From Muribaculaceae bacterium (GTDB lineage Bacteria; Bacteroidota; Bacteroidia; Bacteroidales; Muribaculaceae), in the NCBI GenBank assembly GCA_029052265.1, contig JAIDJJ010000550.1, forward strand, positions 1 to 11,766: a stretch of 11,766 nt of DNA. The letters are read 5' to 3'. Under the pieces are notes generated by a model. That model did not search any database, was not told where the DNA came from, and was given only the letters and a program-made list of their open reading frames with translations. Positions 1 to 7,408 of the stretch are shown here, piece after piece. A program made the translations under genes and the position numbers. Numbering within the stretch: position 1 is the stretch's first letter; each line of letters opens with the position of its first letter.

Positions 1-81
1 ATAAATATCATAAAGATGATGACAAAGACCTCAATGACAAGACAAAATAAATTTTAAACAGTTTCTAAGACCCCGTTCTTA

Positions 82-807
82 CTAAAGATTGTCGGGAAGT
101 TCAAAAAGCCAGTCATCCGGAGCGGAAGGTTCAGGCAATTTATCAGGCAATCCGAAAGCCCGTTTTTCCTGATAGGCTCTCTGTAGATCCTGTGCCTTCT
201 TTCCTTCCGGCTTCTTGTCTTCCGGCTTCTTTTTATCTTCCTGTCTCCTGCGCAAAGGCTCATCACATTCCGAAAGATCAATTCTGGCGTGAGATTCGGC
301 TGCCGCCATATCTATTTTGGGGACAGATAAAAAGTCAGGTTCATTTTCAGTGTCATCAATAGAGAGTTCGTCATCAAAACTATTACGGCGCCAACGTCTT
401 TCCCTTCGAAGAAGATCTTCAAGAAAAGCAATCTTCTTCTCATATCCCCGCTTCATCTTCTCCACCTTCTCAAGCTCCCGGTCAAATTCGGCAAGCTTCT
501 CATCCACACTTTTGTGCAATGCGAGTTCATCGCGGGCGTCAGCCAGCTCTCCGCGGGCTACGGACAGCTGCTCACGCAGCGCTTCCGTTTCCACCGACAA
601 TCTTTCACAAAGGATTGTCCGATCCTCAAGATCGGACTTCAGTTCCTCTATATTTTTGTCGAGCTCCATGATTTTCAGGATTGATTCATCAATTAATTCC
701 CGCGACGCCAGAGGATGACACCATATCCTCCACGCCGACCATCCCTCTTGTCCGTTTTCATACACATATTCCATAATAACGAGAATCAGACCCGGGCGAC
801 GCTTCAC
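82..807 (-). CDS. Coiled-coil protein of unknown function, translationally coupled to the receiver/ATP-grasp gene
   Basis: I do not recognise this 241-residue protein. It has a Trp-rich N-terminal segment (about residues 18-31, with W23, W26 and W29), then a highly charged Leu/Glu/Lys/Arg-rich stretch at about 40-138 that reads as a coiled coil. A short acidic segment follows (about 144-160), then a Lys/Pro/Glu-rich low-complexity run with a repeated KKPE(D/G)KK unit (about 190-204) and a proline-rich tail ending in a W-F-x-L-P-D-N-L motif. No signal peptide or membrane segment is evident, so it is probably cytoplasmic. The start used is a GTG at 807 that overlaps the upstream stop as GTGA, preceded by AGGAAAGG at 808-815. 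An in-frame ATG at 774 would give 230 residues. The 4-nt overlap implies co-translation with the receiver/ATP-grasp gene and suggests a scaffold or partner role, which is inference. The gene is probably real; its function is unknown. Confidence 0.75.
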   Translation of the reverse strand: MKRRPGLILVIMEYVYENGQEGWSAWRIWCHPLASRELIDESILKIMELDKNIEELKSDLEDRTILCERLSVETEALREQLSVARGELADARDELALHKSVDEKLAEFDRELEKVEKMKRGYEKKIAFLEDLLRRERRWRRNSFDDELSIDDTENEPDFLSVPKIDMAAAESHARIDLSECDEPLRRRQEDKKKPEDKKPEGKKAQDLQRAYQEKRAFGLPDKLPEPSAPDDWLFELPDNL

Positions 808-3779
808 CCTTTCCTGACAATCCCTTTACCTTTTCTTCCGTTGATTGCTATCATGAGCGGCATGTCAAACTCCACTATCCTTATTGCGTCGCTTTCATAT
901 ACAGACGGAAGGGAATCAAGATATTCAAGATTATAGAATCCTTTCCCGTGTACGGGATCTATCGTGAAATAACCTACACCGAACGAGGTCAGGTTCTGGA
1001 AAAAATGGGTGCCCTGCGAAGGTTCGATGTGATAACCCGGTAGCGCAGACTCCACGATCAGGCGTGCGCCCGCTATCTGAGGCCAGCGTACAGGCACACC
1101 CAATGCAGGGTCTGAAGAGCCCCATCTGCCGGGTCCGACAAGGATATACGGCTCCCCACGGTCGATGAAATCCTTGTTGATCTTCTCTATTTCCCGTGCC
1201 ACCTCGGGATTACGGCTGCTGTTGAAGGATGACGGCTTTACGTATACCACATAACGCACACCCTCCATCACTCCGTGACCCAGAGCCGAATCGGAACGGA
1301 GGATAAGTTCACTGTCGTCAACTTCGAGGATAGAATCGTCGAGCATCTCCTTTTTATCAACTATCGGGCGTATCTGCAACCAATATATCGTGCCTTTGCG
1401 GGGAGCCGACATGGCATTCTTGTCTATGATTCCTGCAAATTCTATCTCCACCGGCCTGCCCATTTCATATTGCCCCGTGGAAAGCATGAAATCTACCGCG
1501 TCAGCCAAGGGGAAGACTCTCTGCCGCAAGACATTGGCGAATGTCACCAGTTTCCTGCCGTTCCCCATTCCGGAATCCCGTATCATTCGGTCCTGGAAAT
1601 CGAATGTCGACACAAGATATTTAAGGGCACCCGCCTTAAAAGCGTCTGCCACCGGAAGCTTCACTATGTTGAAGCCGTCGTCTGTCCTGAAGTCGCTGCT
1701 TTCAGGCGCGGTGCCTGAAAGGGCATAGAGTTTTGTCTGCGTATCGCGCAAGGCAAGGTCTACCGTGGATGTCTGCAGCACATGGTCGGGATGCTTCGGG
1801 GAAAAGCGCAATGCCATACCCCCGTCGACTATATACTTGCCCAGACCTGCGGCAACCTCCACCACCCCGTCTTCAGCCACTTCCTCGTTGATGGGATAGT
1901 AGTTCAATGACCTGCCGACACCCGAAAAACCCGGGTAATAATATTCCCCATATGTCTCGCCGACAACTTCCTGAAGGATTATCGCCATCTTCTCCTGGTC
2001 GATGACATTGCTGGTGGCGTTCATATATGCCTTAGAATCGGCAAAGAATACCGATGCATAAACACCCTTCACGGCATCGCAAAGCATTCTGAGACGCACC
2101 TCTTTGTCTTCAAGATGCGGAATCATGTAGGTGGAATATATGCCGGCAAACGGCTGGTAATGGGAGTCTTCAAGAAGAGAGGAGCTTCTGACGGCAAGAG
2201 GCTTGTCGATCACATCAAACAAAGCCATGAAATCGCTCTTGAGCTTGTCGGGAAGCCTCGCCTGAAGAAAATGGCGCAGTATCTCCTCATCAGGAATATC
2301 TGACAACGCTACGGGATACAGACCGTTCATCTCCATAAACTGGTCAAAAATATCCGTACACAGCACCACCGTGCGCGGAATCTTGATCTCCACTCCCTGG
2401 AAATCGTCGCACACAGGATTGCGTTTTATTATCTGGTCGATAAATGCAAGTCCGCGCCCTTTACCACCGAGCGACCCCTCCCCTATACGCGCGAAATTAC
2501 TGTAGAAGTCAAACCTGTCCTGACGGAATATCGCCACGACTCCACGGTTTTTCATCCTACGGTATTTAACGATGCACTCAAACAGAAACTTGCGCACCAT
2601 CGGAGCCTCTTCCATTTTGGAAAAATGGTAAGTCTTTACCACTTCGGCAATGGGGAACAACGCCCTGGAATAAAGCCAGCGCGACACATCATTGCTGCTG
2701 CAATGATAGAACAGCGAATCTGACGGGATATTGAAAACATTGGTCTGCAATCCCTTAAGGTCGCGGATACGCATTATCTCCATGCCGGAAGAGGGATCTT
2801 TCACTATAAAATCCCCGAAGCCGAAATGCCTGCCCACAGCGTTGCGCAGATCCTGTGGAAGAGTCTTGGAATTTTTATCAAGAAACACATATCCCAGGCT
2901 TTCCGCCTTGGCGCGGTTATCACTCTCCTGGCTCTCTATGATTATCGGCATCACAGGGCAGCGTTCCCGCACGTATCCCGCAAATTTTATACCTGCATCA
3001 GGATCTTTATGACCGCCGTTGGGAAACCTGACATCGGAAATCACTCCGAGTATATGCTCCCCGTATTTATCGTAGAGCGAAACAGCCTCTTCGTAGTCCC
3101 TGGCAAAAAGAACTTTAGGACGCCCCCTCATACGGAGCATCCTTTCATGATCGTTCAATGCCTCGGTGGAAAACTCCATCGACTGCTTGAGAAGATATTT
3201 AAACAGGTGCGGCAACACGGATGAATAAAACCGTATGGAATCTTCCACAAGGATTATTGCCTGAACCCCTACCTCAAGGATATCGTTTTCCGCATTCATG
3301 CGGTCTTCTATAAGCTTGATTATGGCAAGAATCAGGTCAACGTTGCCCAGCCATGAAAACACATAATCCACACCTGCGAGGTCCTCATTGGCAATGCGGC
3401 GTCTCACCTCCTTGGAAAAGGGGGTGAGCACCACAAACGGTATGTCCGGGTAGAGATCGTCCATTTTTCGCGCCTCCCGGAAAGTTTCGCTCACATCCAC
3501 TCCCGGCATGGCTATTATGAGGTCGAAGCTTTTCTTTGAAAGCTCATCATATGCCTCCGCATAGTTCGCCGCCTTGACAAACCGCGGGGGCGACGACAGG
3601 TTGAGAGAAACGTATTCGAAATATACCTGTTCCTCCACCCTACCGTCTTCCTCCATCATGAAGGCATCGTAGGGAGTGGCGATAAGAAGCACATTGAAAA
3701 TGCGTTTCTGCATGAGCTGCTGAAACGCCGTGTCTTTAAGATAAAGGCGCGAAAGGAGCGAGTCGTCTACATTTACCAT
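804..3779 (-). CDS. Receiver-domain/PEP-synthase-type ATP-grasp fusion protein lacking the PEP/pyruvate barrel
   Basis: This 991-residue protein is probably cytoplasmic, as no signal peptide or membrane segments are visible. Residues about 24-140 have a receiver-like fold pattern but lack the acceptor Asp (the strand reads LIIAMPG near 87-93). Residues about 151-315 form a second receiver with the usual set: E159/D160, D249, S283 and K302. Residues about 430-790 match the PPDK/PEP synthase ATP-binding domain (PF01326): SLGGKGRGL at 436-444, AVRSSSLLED from 529 with R531, and LQIRP at 781-785. The C-terminal 200 residues carry GPGRWGSSDP (882-891) and GTHFF (923-927). Canonical PEP synthase continues into a phosphohistidine swivel domain with GG-x-x-(S/C)-H-A and a TIM barrel. 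Neither canonical motif is seen, so it should not be called PEP synthase or PPDK. It starts 15 nt after hemD and overlaps the next gene by 4 nt. A phosphorylation-controlled ATP-dependent phosphotransferase or nucleotide sensor is inferred; substrate and output are unknown. Confidence 0.9.
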   Translation of the reverse strand: MVNVDDSLLSRLYLKDTAFQQLMQKRIFNVLLIATPYDAFMMEEDGRVEEQVYFEYVSLNLSSPPRFVKAANYAEAYDELSKKSFDLIIAMPGVDVSETFREARKMDDLYPDIPFVVLTPFSKEVRRRIANEDLAGVDYVFSWLGNVDLILAIIKLIEDRMNAENDILEVGVQAIILVEDSIRFYSSVLPHLFKYLLKQSMEFSTEALNDHERMLRMRGRPKVLFARDYEEAVSLYDKYGEHILGVISDVRFPNGGHKDPDAGIKFAGYVRERCPVMPIIIESQESDNRAKAESLGYVFLDKNSKTLPQDLRNAVGRHFGFGDFIVKDPSSGMEIMRIRDLKGLQTNVFNIPSDSLFYHCSSNDVSRWLYSRALFPIAEVVKTYHFSKMEEAPMVRKFLFECIVKYRRMKNRGVVAIFRQDRFDFYSNFARIGEGSLGGKGRGLAFIDQIIKRNPVCDDFQGVEIKIPRTVVLCTDIFDQFMEMNGLYPVALSDIPDEEILRHFLQARLPDKLKSDFMALFDVIDKPLAVRSSSLLEDSHYQPFAGIYSTYMIPHLEDKEVRLRMLCDAVKGVYASVFFADSKAYMNATSNVIDQEKMAIILQEVVGETYGEYYYPGFSGVGRSLNYYPINEEVAEDGVVEVAAGLGKYIVDGGMALRFSPKHPDHVLQTSTVDLALRDTQTKLYALSGTAPESSDFRTDDGFNIVKLPVADAFKAGALKYLVSTFDFQDRMIRDSGMGNGRKLVTFANVLRQRVFPLADAVDFMLSTGQYEMGRPVEIEFAGIIDKNAMSAPRKGTIYWLQIRPIVDKKEMLDDSILEVDDSELILRSDSALGHGVMEGVRYVVYVKPSSFNSSRNPEVAREIEKINKDFIDRGEPYILVGPGRWGSSDPALGVPVRWPQIAGARLIVESALPGYHIEPSQGTHFFQNLTSFGVGYFTIDPVHGKGFYNLEYLDSLPSVYESDAIRIVEFDMPLMIAINGRKGKGIVRKG

Positions 3780-3794
3780 AAGCTGGCGGGGTGT

Positions 3795-4559
3795 TTATTT
3801 TCCTCCCCCATTGCGGGTAAGGAAAGCGTCGAGCGCGGCTGTCATCGAGGGATTCTCTTTTGTGGGAGCCTCGAAATCAAGACGGAATCCCGCATCTGTC
3901 ACAGCCTTCGCCGTGGAGACACCAAAGGTGCCGATAGAAATGGGCTGCTTCCCGTTTTTACCAAATTCCGGAAAATTTTTCTTCAAAGACTCGATTCCCG
4001 CCGGGCTGAAGAACAACAGCAGGTCGTAGTCGAAATTCTCATCGGCTGTGAAGTCATTGCTGACTGTGCGATACATTACAGCCGGTGTATAGGAGATCTT
4101 GTTGTCGGCGATCACCGGCACTGTATCAGCCTGCACATCGGAAATCGGGAAAAGGAATTTCTCCTTGTTGTTTTTCACGACTGCCTGGACAAATTGAGGA
4201 TCGTCAAGCTTGCCTGTGATTCCGAATGAAATTTTCCGCTTGCGGTATACTATGTATTTCTGAAGATAGAGCGCGATCTGCTCCGTAGTACAGAAATAAC
4301 GCATTGTGTCGGGCACATTGAAACGACATTCCTCACAAAGACGGAAATAATGGTCGACTGCGGTGCGCGACGTAAAGATTATCGCGGTGTAATCCGCGAG
4401 ATTGATTTTCGACTGCCTGAATTCCTTCGCTGTGAGTCCCTCTACTTTTATCATGGGACGGAACACGATCTCGACATTATGACGTTTCGCGATGTCAAAA
4501 TATGGCGACTTCTCGGATGTCGGCTGAGGTTGTGAAACTAAAATCTTCTTTATTTTCAT
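3795..4559 (-). CDS. hemD: Uroporphyrinogen-III synthase (HemD-like)
   Basis: HemD cyclises hydroxymethylbilane with D-ring inversion to give uroporphyrinogen III, the branch point to heme, siroheme and corrinoids; it acts in the cytoplasm. The 254-residue length fits the family. The two-lobed Rossmann-like pattern is visible: an N-terminal ILVSQPQP strand (6-13), IIFTSRTAVDHYF (60-72) closing the first half, a mirrored LLFFSPAGIESL (180-191), and the helical IGTFGVSTAKAV (209-220) followed by APTKENPSMTAAL (231-243). HemD proteins are very divergent, so the assignment rests on this pattern rather than on invariant catalytic residues. The start is ATG at 4559, preceded by an A-rich AATAAGAAG rather than a strong Shine-Dalgarno. 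It sits downstream of the DUF4271 gene, as I recall from other Bacteroidales. No other tetrapyrrole gene is in the window, so which end product it serves cannot be read here. Confidence 0.88.
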   Translation of the reverse strand: MKIKKILVSQPQPTSEKSPYFDIAKRHNVEIVFRPMIKVEGLTAKEFRQSKINLADYTAIIFTSRTAVDHYFRLCEECRFNVPDTMRYFCTTEQIALYLQKYIVYRKRKISFGITGKLDDPQFVQAVVKNNKEKFLFPISDVQADTVPVIADNKISYTPAVMYRTVSNDFTADENFDYDLLLFFSPAGIESLKKNFPEFGKNGKQPISIGTFGVSTAKAVTDAGFRLDFEAPTKENPSMTAALDAFLTRNGGGK

Positions 4560-4569
4560 CTTCTTATTG

Positions 4570-4660
4570 TTTCAGCATCATTTTGTGTGGCTGACATGCA
4601 AAGTCCGGATGCCGCTGACTGGAGTGGGGATACCGTCTCCCCTTTGATTTCATGCTGAAA
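4570..4660 (-). promoter_or_regulatory. Possible folded RNA leader upstream of hemD
   Basis: The 114-nt gap between the DUF4271 stop and hemD holds a perfect 9-bp inverted repeat: ATGCTGAAA on the plus strand at 4652-4660 and TTTCAGCAT at 4570-4578. Between the arms, on the transcribed strand, are a GGGGA/TCCCC hairpin with a 7-nt loop and an AGTC/GACT plus CGG/CCG hairpin with a CAT loop and a small bulge. Together they could form a closed multi-branch structure ending 10 nt before the hemD ATG, where it could affect ribosome access. No T-tract follows, so it is not an intrinsic terminator. No promoter matching the Bacteroidales consensus is seen inside, and it does not show a recognisable cobalamin riboswitch core. 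It was folded by eye only. Confidence 0.35.
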
Positions 4661-4673
4661 TTTCAACTCCCGT

Positions 4674-5729
4674 TCAGCGCAAAAGACTGCAAAGCCACAT
4701 GCCTGCTAAGTAGGTAAGAATCAAAGGAACTATTTCCAGACTGCAAAGGTAATACAAAAAAAGCAGCCATGAGGAAAATTGAGTGAAAAAAATCCTGAAT
4801 CCTTTCCAAATGAATACAATTTTCGACAATATGAACAGCCCGAGGGCGATCCAGAGGATTATTTCTGTCCATTCGGGCCAGCACAGAAGCAGCAACGACA
4901 AGGGGAGATAAGCAAAACTGAGAAGCCCTTGCGCCGCGGCAAATCCCTTAAGCCATATCACGGCATGTTTTTTGTCGGAGAAGACACATCCCACCACATA
5001 ATATGCCACTGCCATGAAACAAGTATAGACCACCCCGGTAGCCATGCACACTCCCGCCGACAACGCCTTGTGGGTGAAAAGGGCGGGCACTCCAAGGCTC
5101 CATATCGGATTGTCTGCAACCGTAAGGCATAACAGTCCGTACAGTAGACCTCCTGCGGCACAGCTCCACATCAGGTTGAGCAAAACAAGGAAACTGGTCT
5201 CTCGTACAGTCTCGTCAAAAACATTGCTGCGGATACGGATTGCCACAAGATTGTGGAGCATCGAAGTGACATATTTGCGACTGTTGTGGAATCTGATGCC
5301 GGTGATACAGAACAATAAGAGCAATATGCCGAATATATACGACATCCCTGACGAAGGGGCTTCTCTCGTGGATGCCGCCGGATGCTCAGGAGGGGTCAGC
5401 ACTACCCCGTAGTGATGCACCGTGTTCAATGTGTCGGCGGCAACTGAGTCTGCCGCCACACTGTCCGGGCGCGCCACGGTTGCGGTGCGTATTTGATAAT
5501 TCTTATAAAATGGTCCGAGCCTCATCACTCCCCTCTGTATCGCTGTCCGGACAGGAGCCTGTACCCGGGGGGCTGTACTGTCGGCGACATTTATCTCCGG
5601 GGCTCCCGAATGTGTACCCACACTGTCATGCGGCACCTCTTGGACAACGTGCACCGGATTTTTCCCGTGTGTAACCGTGTCATGCAACACGGGAGGCGGC
5701 GGAGTGACAATACTGTCAGGACCGGTCAT
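4674..5729 (-). CDS. DUF4271 family integral membrane protein
   Basis: This is a Bacteroidota-specific multispanning inner-membrane protein of unknown biochemical function. With the start chosen here it is 351 residues. The first roughly 125 residues are a low-complexity Pro/Thr/Val/Ala-rich region with a small DSVAADSVAADT repeat. After that come about six hydrophobic segments (starting near residues 130, 180, 213, 250, 270 and 300), and the last carries the FLYYLCSLEIVPL pattern typical of the DUF4271 C-terminus. Two in-frame ATGs exist, at 5735 and 5729. A strong AAGGAGG lies at 5737-5743, which is 7 nt from the second ATG but only 1 nt from the first. The second also makes an ATGA overlap with the epimerase stop, so 5729 is preferred. 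It probably belongs to the envelope gene cluster with the epimerase and deacetylase. The family call is from memory of its pattern; the role is unknown. Confidence 0.85.
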   Translation of the reverse strand: MTGPDSIVTPPPPVLHDTVTHGKNPVHVVQEVPHDSVGTHSGAPEINVADSTAPRVQAPVRTAIQRGVMRLGPFYKNYQIRTATVARPDSVAADSVAADTLNTVHHYGVVLTPPEHPAASTREAPSSGMSYIFGILLLLFCITGIRFHNSRKYVTSMLHNLVAIRIRSNVFDETVRETSFLVLLNLMWSCAAGGLLYGLLCLTVADNPIWSLGVPALFTHKALSAGVCMATGVVYTCFMAVAYYVVGCVFSDKKHAVIWLKGFAAAQGLLSFAYLPLSLLLLCWPEWTEIILWIALGLFILSKIVFIWKGFRIFFTQFSSWLLFLYYLCSLEIVPLILTYLAGMWLCSLLR

Positions 5730-6736
5730 AACCATCCCTCCTTCTTATACCATTCCACAGCACGCATCACTCCCTCCTTGAGATCTGTGCGGGGTGAGAA
5801 TCCGAAGCCATCACGTGCCTTTGTGATATCCACCGCCCAGTTGCGCTGCTTCATTATGTTGAATTTATCGCGGTTCAGGGTAGAGGGTTTCATGCGTGCC
5901 ACTCCCCACTTCTCAGCTATGGCAGAGACAATCTTCACTCCCCAAAGAGGCATGGCTATCCCTACCACGAATTTCTTTCCTATTGCTTTGGAGACAATAT
6001 CCCTAAATTCTTTCTGGGTATACGTACGCGGTTCGGCTATGTTGTATGTCTCGCCGGTTGCCGATTTTTCAAGGGCGTCATATGCCGCGCAGGCAAGATC
6101 TTCCACATATATGAAACTAAGAAGCTGTTTTTTATAACCTACCGAAAAATCCACCCCTTTCCGGATGGCATCGAACATAAGGAAATAGTCTCGGTCGCGG
6201 GGACCGTATATACCTGTCGCCCTGAAAATCACATAAGGGATGCCACACATCGCAAGGTGCATCTCCGCTTTCAGCTTGGAGGCGCCATATCGGGTGTTGG
6301 GATGCGGTATCATACGTTCCGTAAAGGGGGTGTACCCTTTCTCGTCGCCGGGACCTACTGCCGAAAGTGAACTCATATATAGAAGTTTCTCCGGCTCTTT
6401 CCCTGTAGCCGCCAATGCATCCGTAAACCGTCGCAGATACTCGTAATTTATCTTGGAAAAGTCAGAAAAACTCAGACATTTGGTCGCCCCGAGATTATAG
6501 ATTATCCAATCCCATTTCTCCCCTTCGGGCAAAGCTCCGGCAACAGTCTGCCTCAGACTTCCGTAATCGTCGAAATCAAGCTCTACGAACCTTATGCGCG
6601 GGTCGGAAAGATACTTGCGCGACGTAGTGGCTCGTACGCCTGCCCACACTTCATATCCCCTGCGGAGACCTTCACCGACAAGGAATCCTCCGGCAAAACC
6701 TCCGGCTCCCACCACAAGTATCTTTTTCTTATCCAT
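5726..6736 (-). CDS. NAD-dependent epimerase/dehydratase (extended SDR)
   Basis: This is a 336-residue cytoplasmic oxidoreductase of the extended short-chain dehydrogenase family, which usually acts on nucleotide sugars or other small-molecule alcohols and ketones. The N-terminal Rossmann fold shows the cofactor loop GAGGFAG (10-16). D54 in ELDFDD, NLGA (81-84) and the catalytic MSSLSAVG (121-128) and YGASK (Y150 and K154) follow in normal order and spacing. FRATGIYGPRD (171-181) and the VEDLACAA segment (from 211) match the substrate half of the family. Substrate cannot be read from these motifs. The gene overlaps the deacetylase stop by 8 nt and the DUF4271 start by 4 nt, so the three are almost certainly co-translated. 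Its neighbours suggest an envelope glycan or lipid role, which is inference. A similar gene next to a deacetylase and DUF4271 is, as I recall, common in Bacteroidales. Confidence 0.92.
   Translation of the reverse strand: MDKKKILVVGAGGFAGGFLVGEGLRRGYEVWAGVRATTSRKYLSDPRIRFVELDFDDYGSLRQTVAGALPEGEKWDWIIYNLGATKCLSFSDFSKINYEYLRRFTDALAATGKEPEKLLYMSSLSAVGPGDEKGYTPFTERMIPHPNTRYGASKLKAEMHLAMCGIPYVIFRATGIYGPRDRDYFLMFDAIRKGVDFSVGYKKQLLSFIYVEDLACAAYDALEKSATGETYNIAEPRTYTQKEFRDIVSKAIGKKFVVGIAMPLWGVKIVSAIAEKWGVARMKPSTLNRDKFNIMKQRNWAVDITKARDGFGFSPRTDLKEGVMRAVEWYKKEGWL
5737..5743 (-). promoter_or_regulatory. Shine-Dalgarno that decides the DUF4271 start
   Basis: AAGGAGG on the minus strand lies inside the last codons of the epimerase gene. 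Its 7-nt distance to the ATG at 5729 is near optimal and its 1-nt distance to the ATG at 5735 is too short. Strong Shine-Dalgarno sites are uncommon among the genes of this window, so this one is useful evidence for re-initiation at the ATGA overlap. Confidence 0.6.
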
Positions 6737-7358
6737 CGCTTTTTAAAATATGAAATTCATAACCCTCGTCTTTCAGCCACTGCAGACATTCGGGGAGGGC
6801 GGTTTTTAATCTCGGCATACTCTTGATTGAATCGTGAAACACGATTATCGAGCCGTCACGGGTGAACCGTTTTACGATATTGACCACATCCCGCGCATTC
6901 AGGCGCTTGCTGTAATCCCGCGTAACAAGGTCATACATTATCACCCTGTAATGCTTCTTTAGTGCCATAAGCTGGCGCGGACGCAGCCATCCGTGGGGAG
7001 GACGGAAAAGGGAAGAGCCCGTAAGTCTCGCCCCTTCTGCCGAATCTCTCATATAGCGCATTGTGGTGGCGCTTGCACCCTGTATATGATGAAGTGTGTG
7101 GTTGCCGACCGCATGGCCGCGCCGTCTCACCTCTTCCAGAAGCCGGGGATTGCGTTCCACATTCTGTCCCACCATAAAAAAGGTGGCTTTTATTCCAAAA
7201 CGGTCAAGTGTGTCAAGCACCCAGGGAGTGGACTCCGGAATGGGTCCGTCGTCAAAAGTGACAAACACCCTTTTCCTTTCACCTTTCGCGGAAGGGAGAC
7301 GGAAAACCGCTCCCGGGAACAGACACCTGAACCATCCCGGAGGACGTTCAATAAACAT
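6729..7358 (-). CDS. Polysaccharide deacetylase family protein (NodB domain, carbohydrate esterase 4)
   Basis: This 209-residue protein is nearly all NodB homology domain (PF01522, CE4), a metal-dependent fold that removes N- or O-acetyl groups from glycans such as peptidoglycan or chitooligosaccharides. The expected motifs occur in order: TFDDGP with D36/D37 (34-39), HTLHH giving the H-T-x-x-H metal pair H87/H91, RPPHGWLRP (119-127), DLVTRDYS (133-140) and IIVFHD with H165 (161-166). All metal and catalytic positions look intact. No cleavable signal peptide is obvious; the N-terminus (MFIERPPGWFRCLFPGAVFRL) is short and hydrophobic-aromatic, so an unusual export route, membrane association or cytosolic activity remains open. 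The ATG at 7358 has no strong Shine-Dalgarno. It lies 50 nt after DUF2723 with no promoter in the gap and overlaps the epimerase by 8 nt. The substrate is unknown. Confidence 0.93.
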   Translation of the reverse strand: MFIERPPGWFRCLFPGAVFRLPSAKGERKRVFVTFDDGPIPESTPWVLDTLDRFGIKATFFMVGQNVERNPRLLEEVRRRGHAVGNHTLHHIQGASATTMRYMRDSAEGARLTGSSLFRPPHGWLRPRQLMALKKHYRVIMYDLVTRDYSKRLNARDVVNIVKRFTRDGSIIVFHDSIKSMPRLKTALPECLQWLKDEGYEFHILKSDG

Positions 7359-7408
7359 AACATTTCAAGAGGAGAGGTAAGTTCAGCAATTACTGAAATT
7401 TCTCCTTT

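Noticed and set aside
1..81. AT-rich stretch after the coiled-coil gene with a 5-bp ATCAT/ATGAT hairpin
   Set aside because: The stem is short and AT-only and no good T-run follows it, so it does not support a terminator. No promoter matching TTTG/TAnnTTTG at proper spacing was found either.
317..718. Plus-strand frame of 133 codons rich in Ser and Arg
   Set aside because: It is antisense to the coiled-coil gene. The Ser/Arg-rich composition is the mirror of Glu/Lys/Arg/Leu codons on the coding strand.
804..3779. Calling the 991-residue protein PEP synthase or PPDK
   Set aside because: It has the ATP-grasp half only. The canonical GG-x-x-(S/C)-H-A swivel motif and the PEP/pyruvate TIM barrel are missing.
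4560..4673. Cobalamin riboswitch upstream of hemD
   Set aside because: Considered because of the tetrapyrrole link, but the conserved B12 box and the usual core of about 200 nt are not present in a 114-nt gap.
4663..5169. Additional minus-strand frames of 67-73 codons within the DUF4271 gene
   Set aside because: They are out-of-frame shadows of the membrane protein gene with no independent start signals.
7359..7408. TTCAG/CTGAA hairpin in the gap between the DUF2723 and deacetylase genes
   Set aside because: It has only 5 bp, and the T-run lies on the plus-strand side where no gene ends. It would not stop minus-strand transcription, so read-through is assumed.
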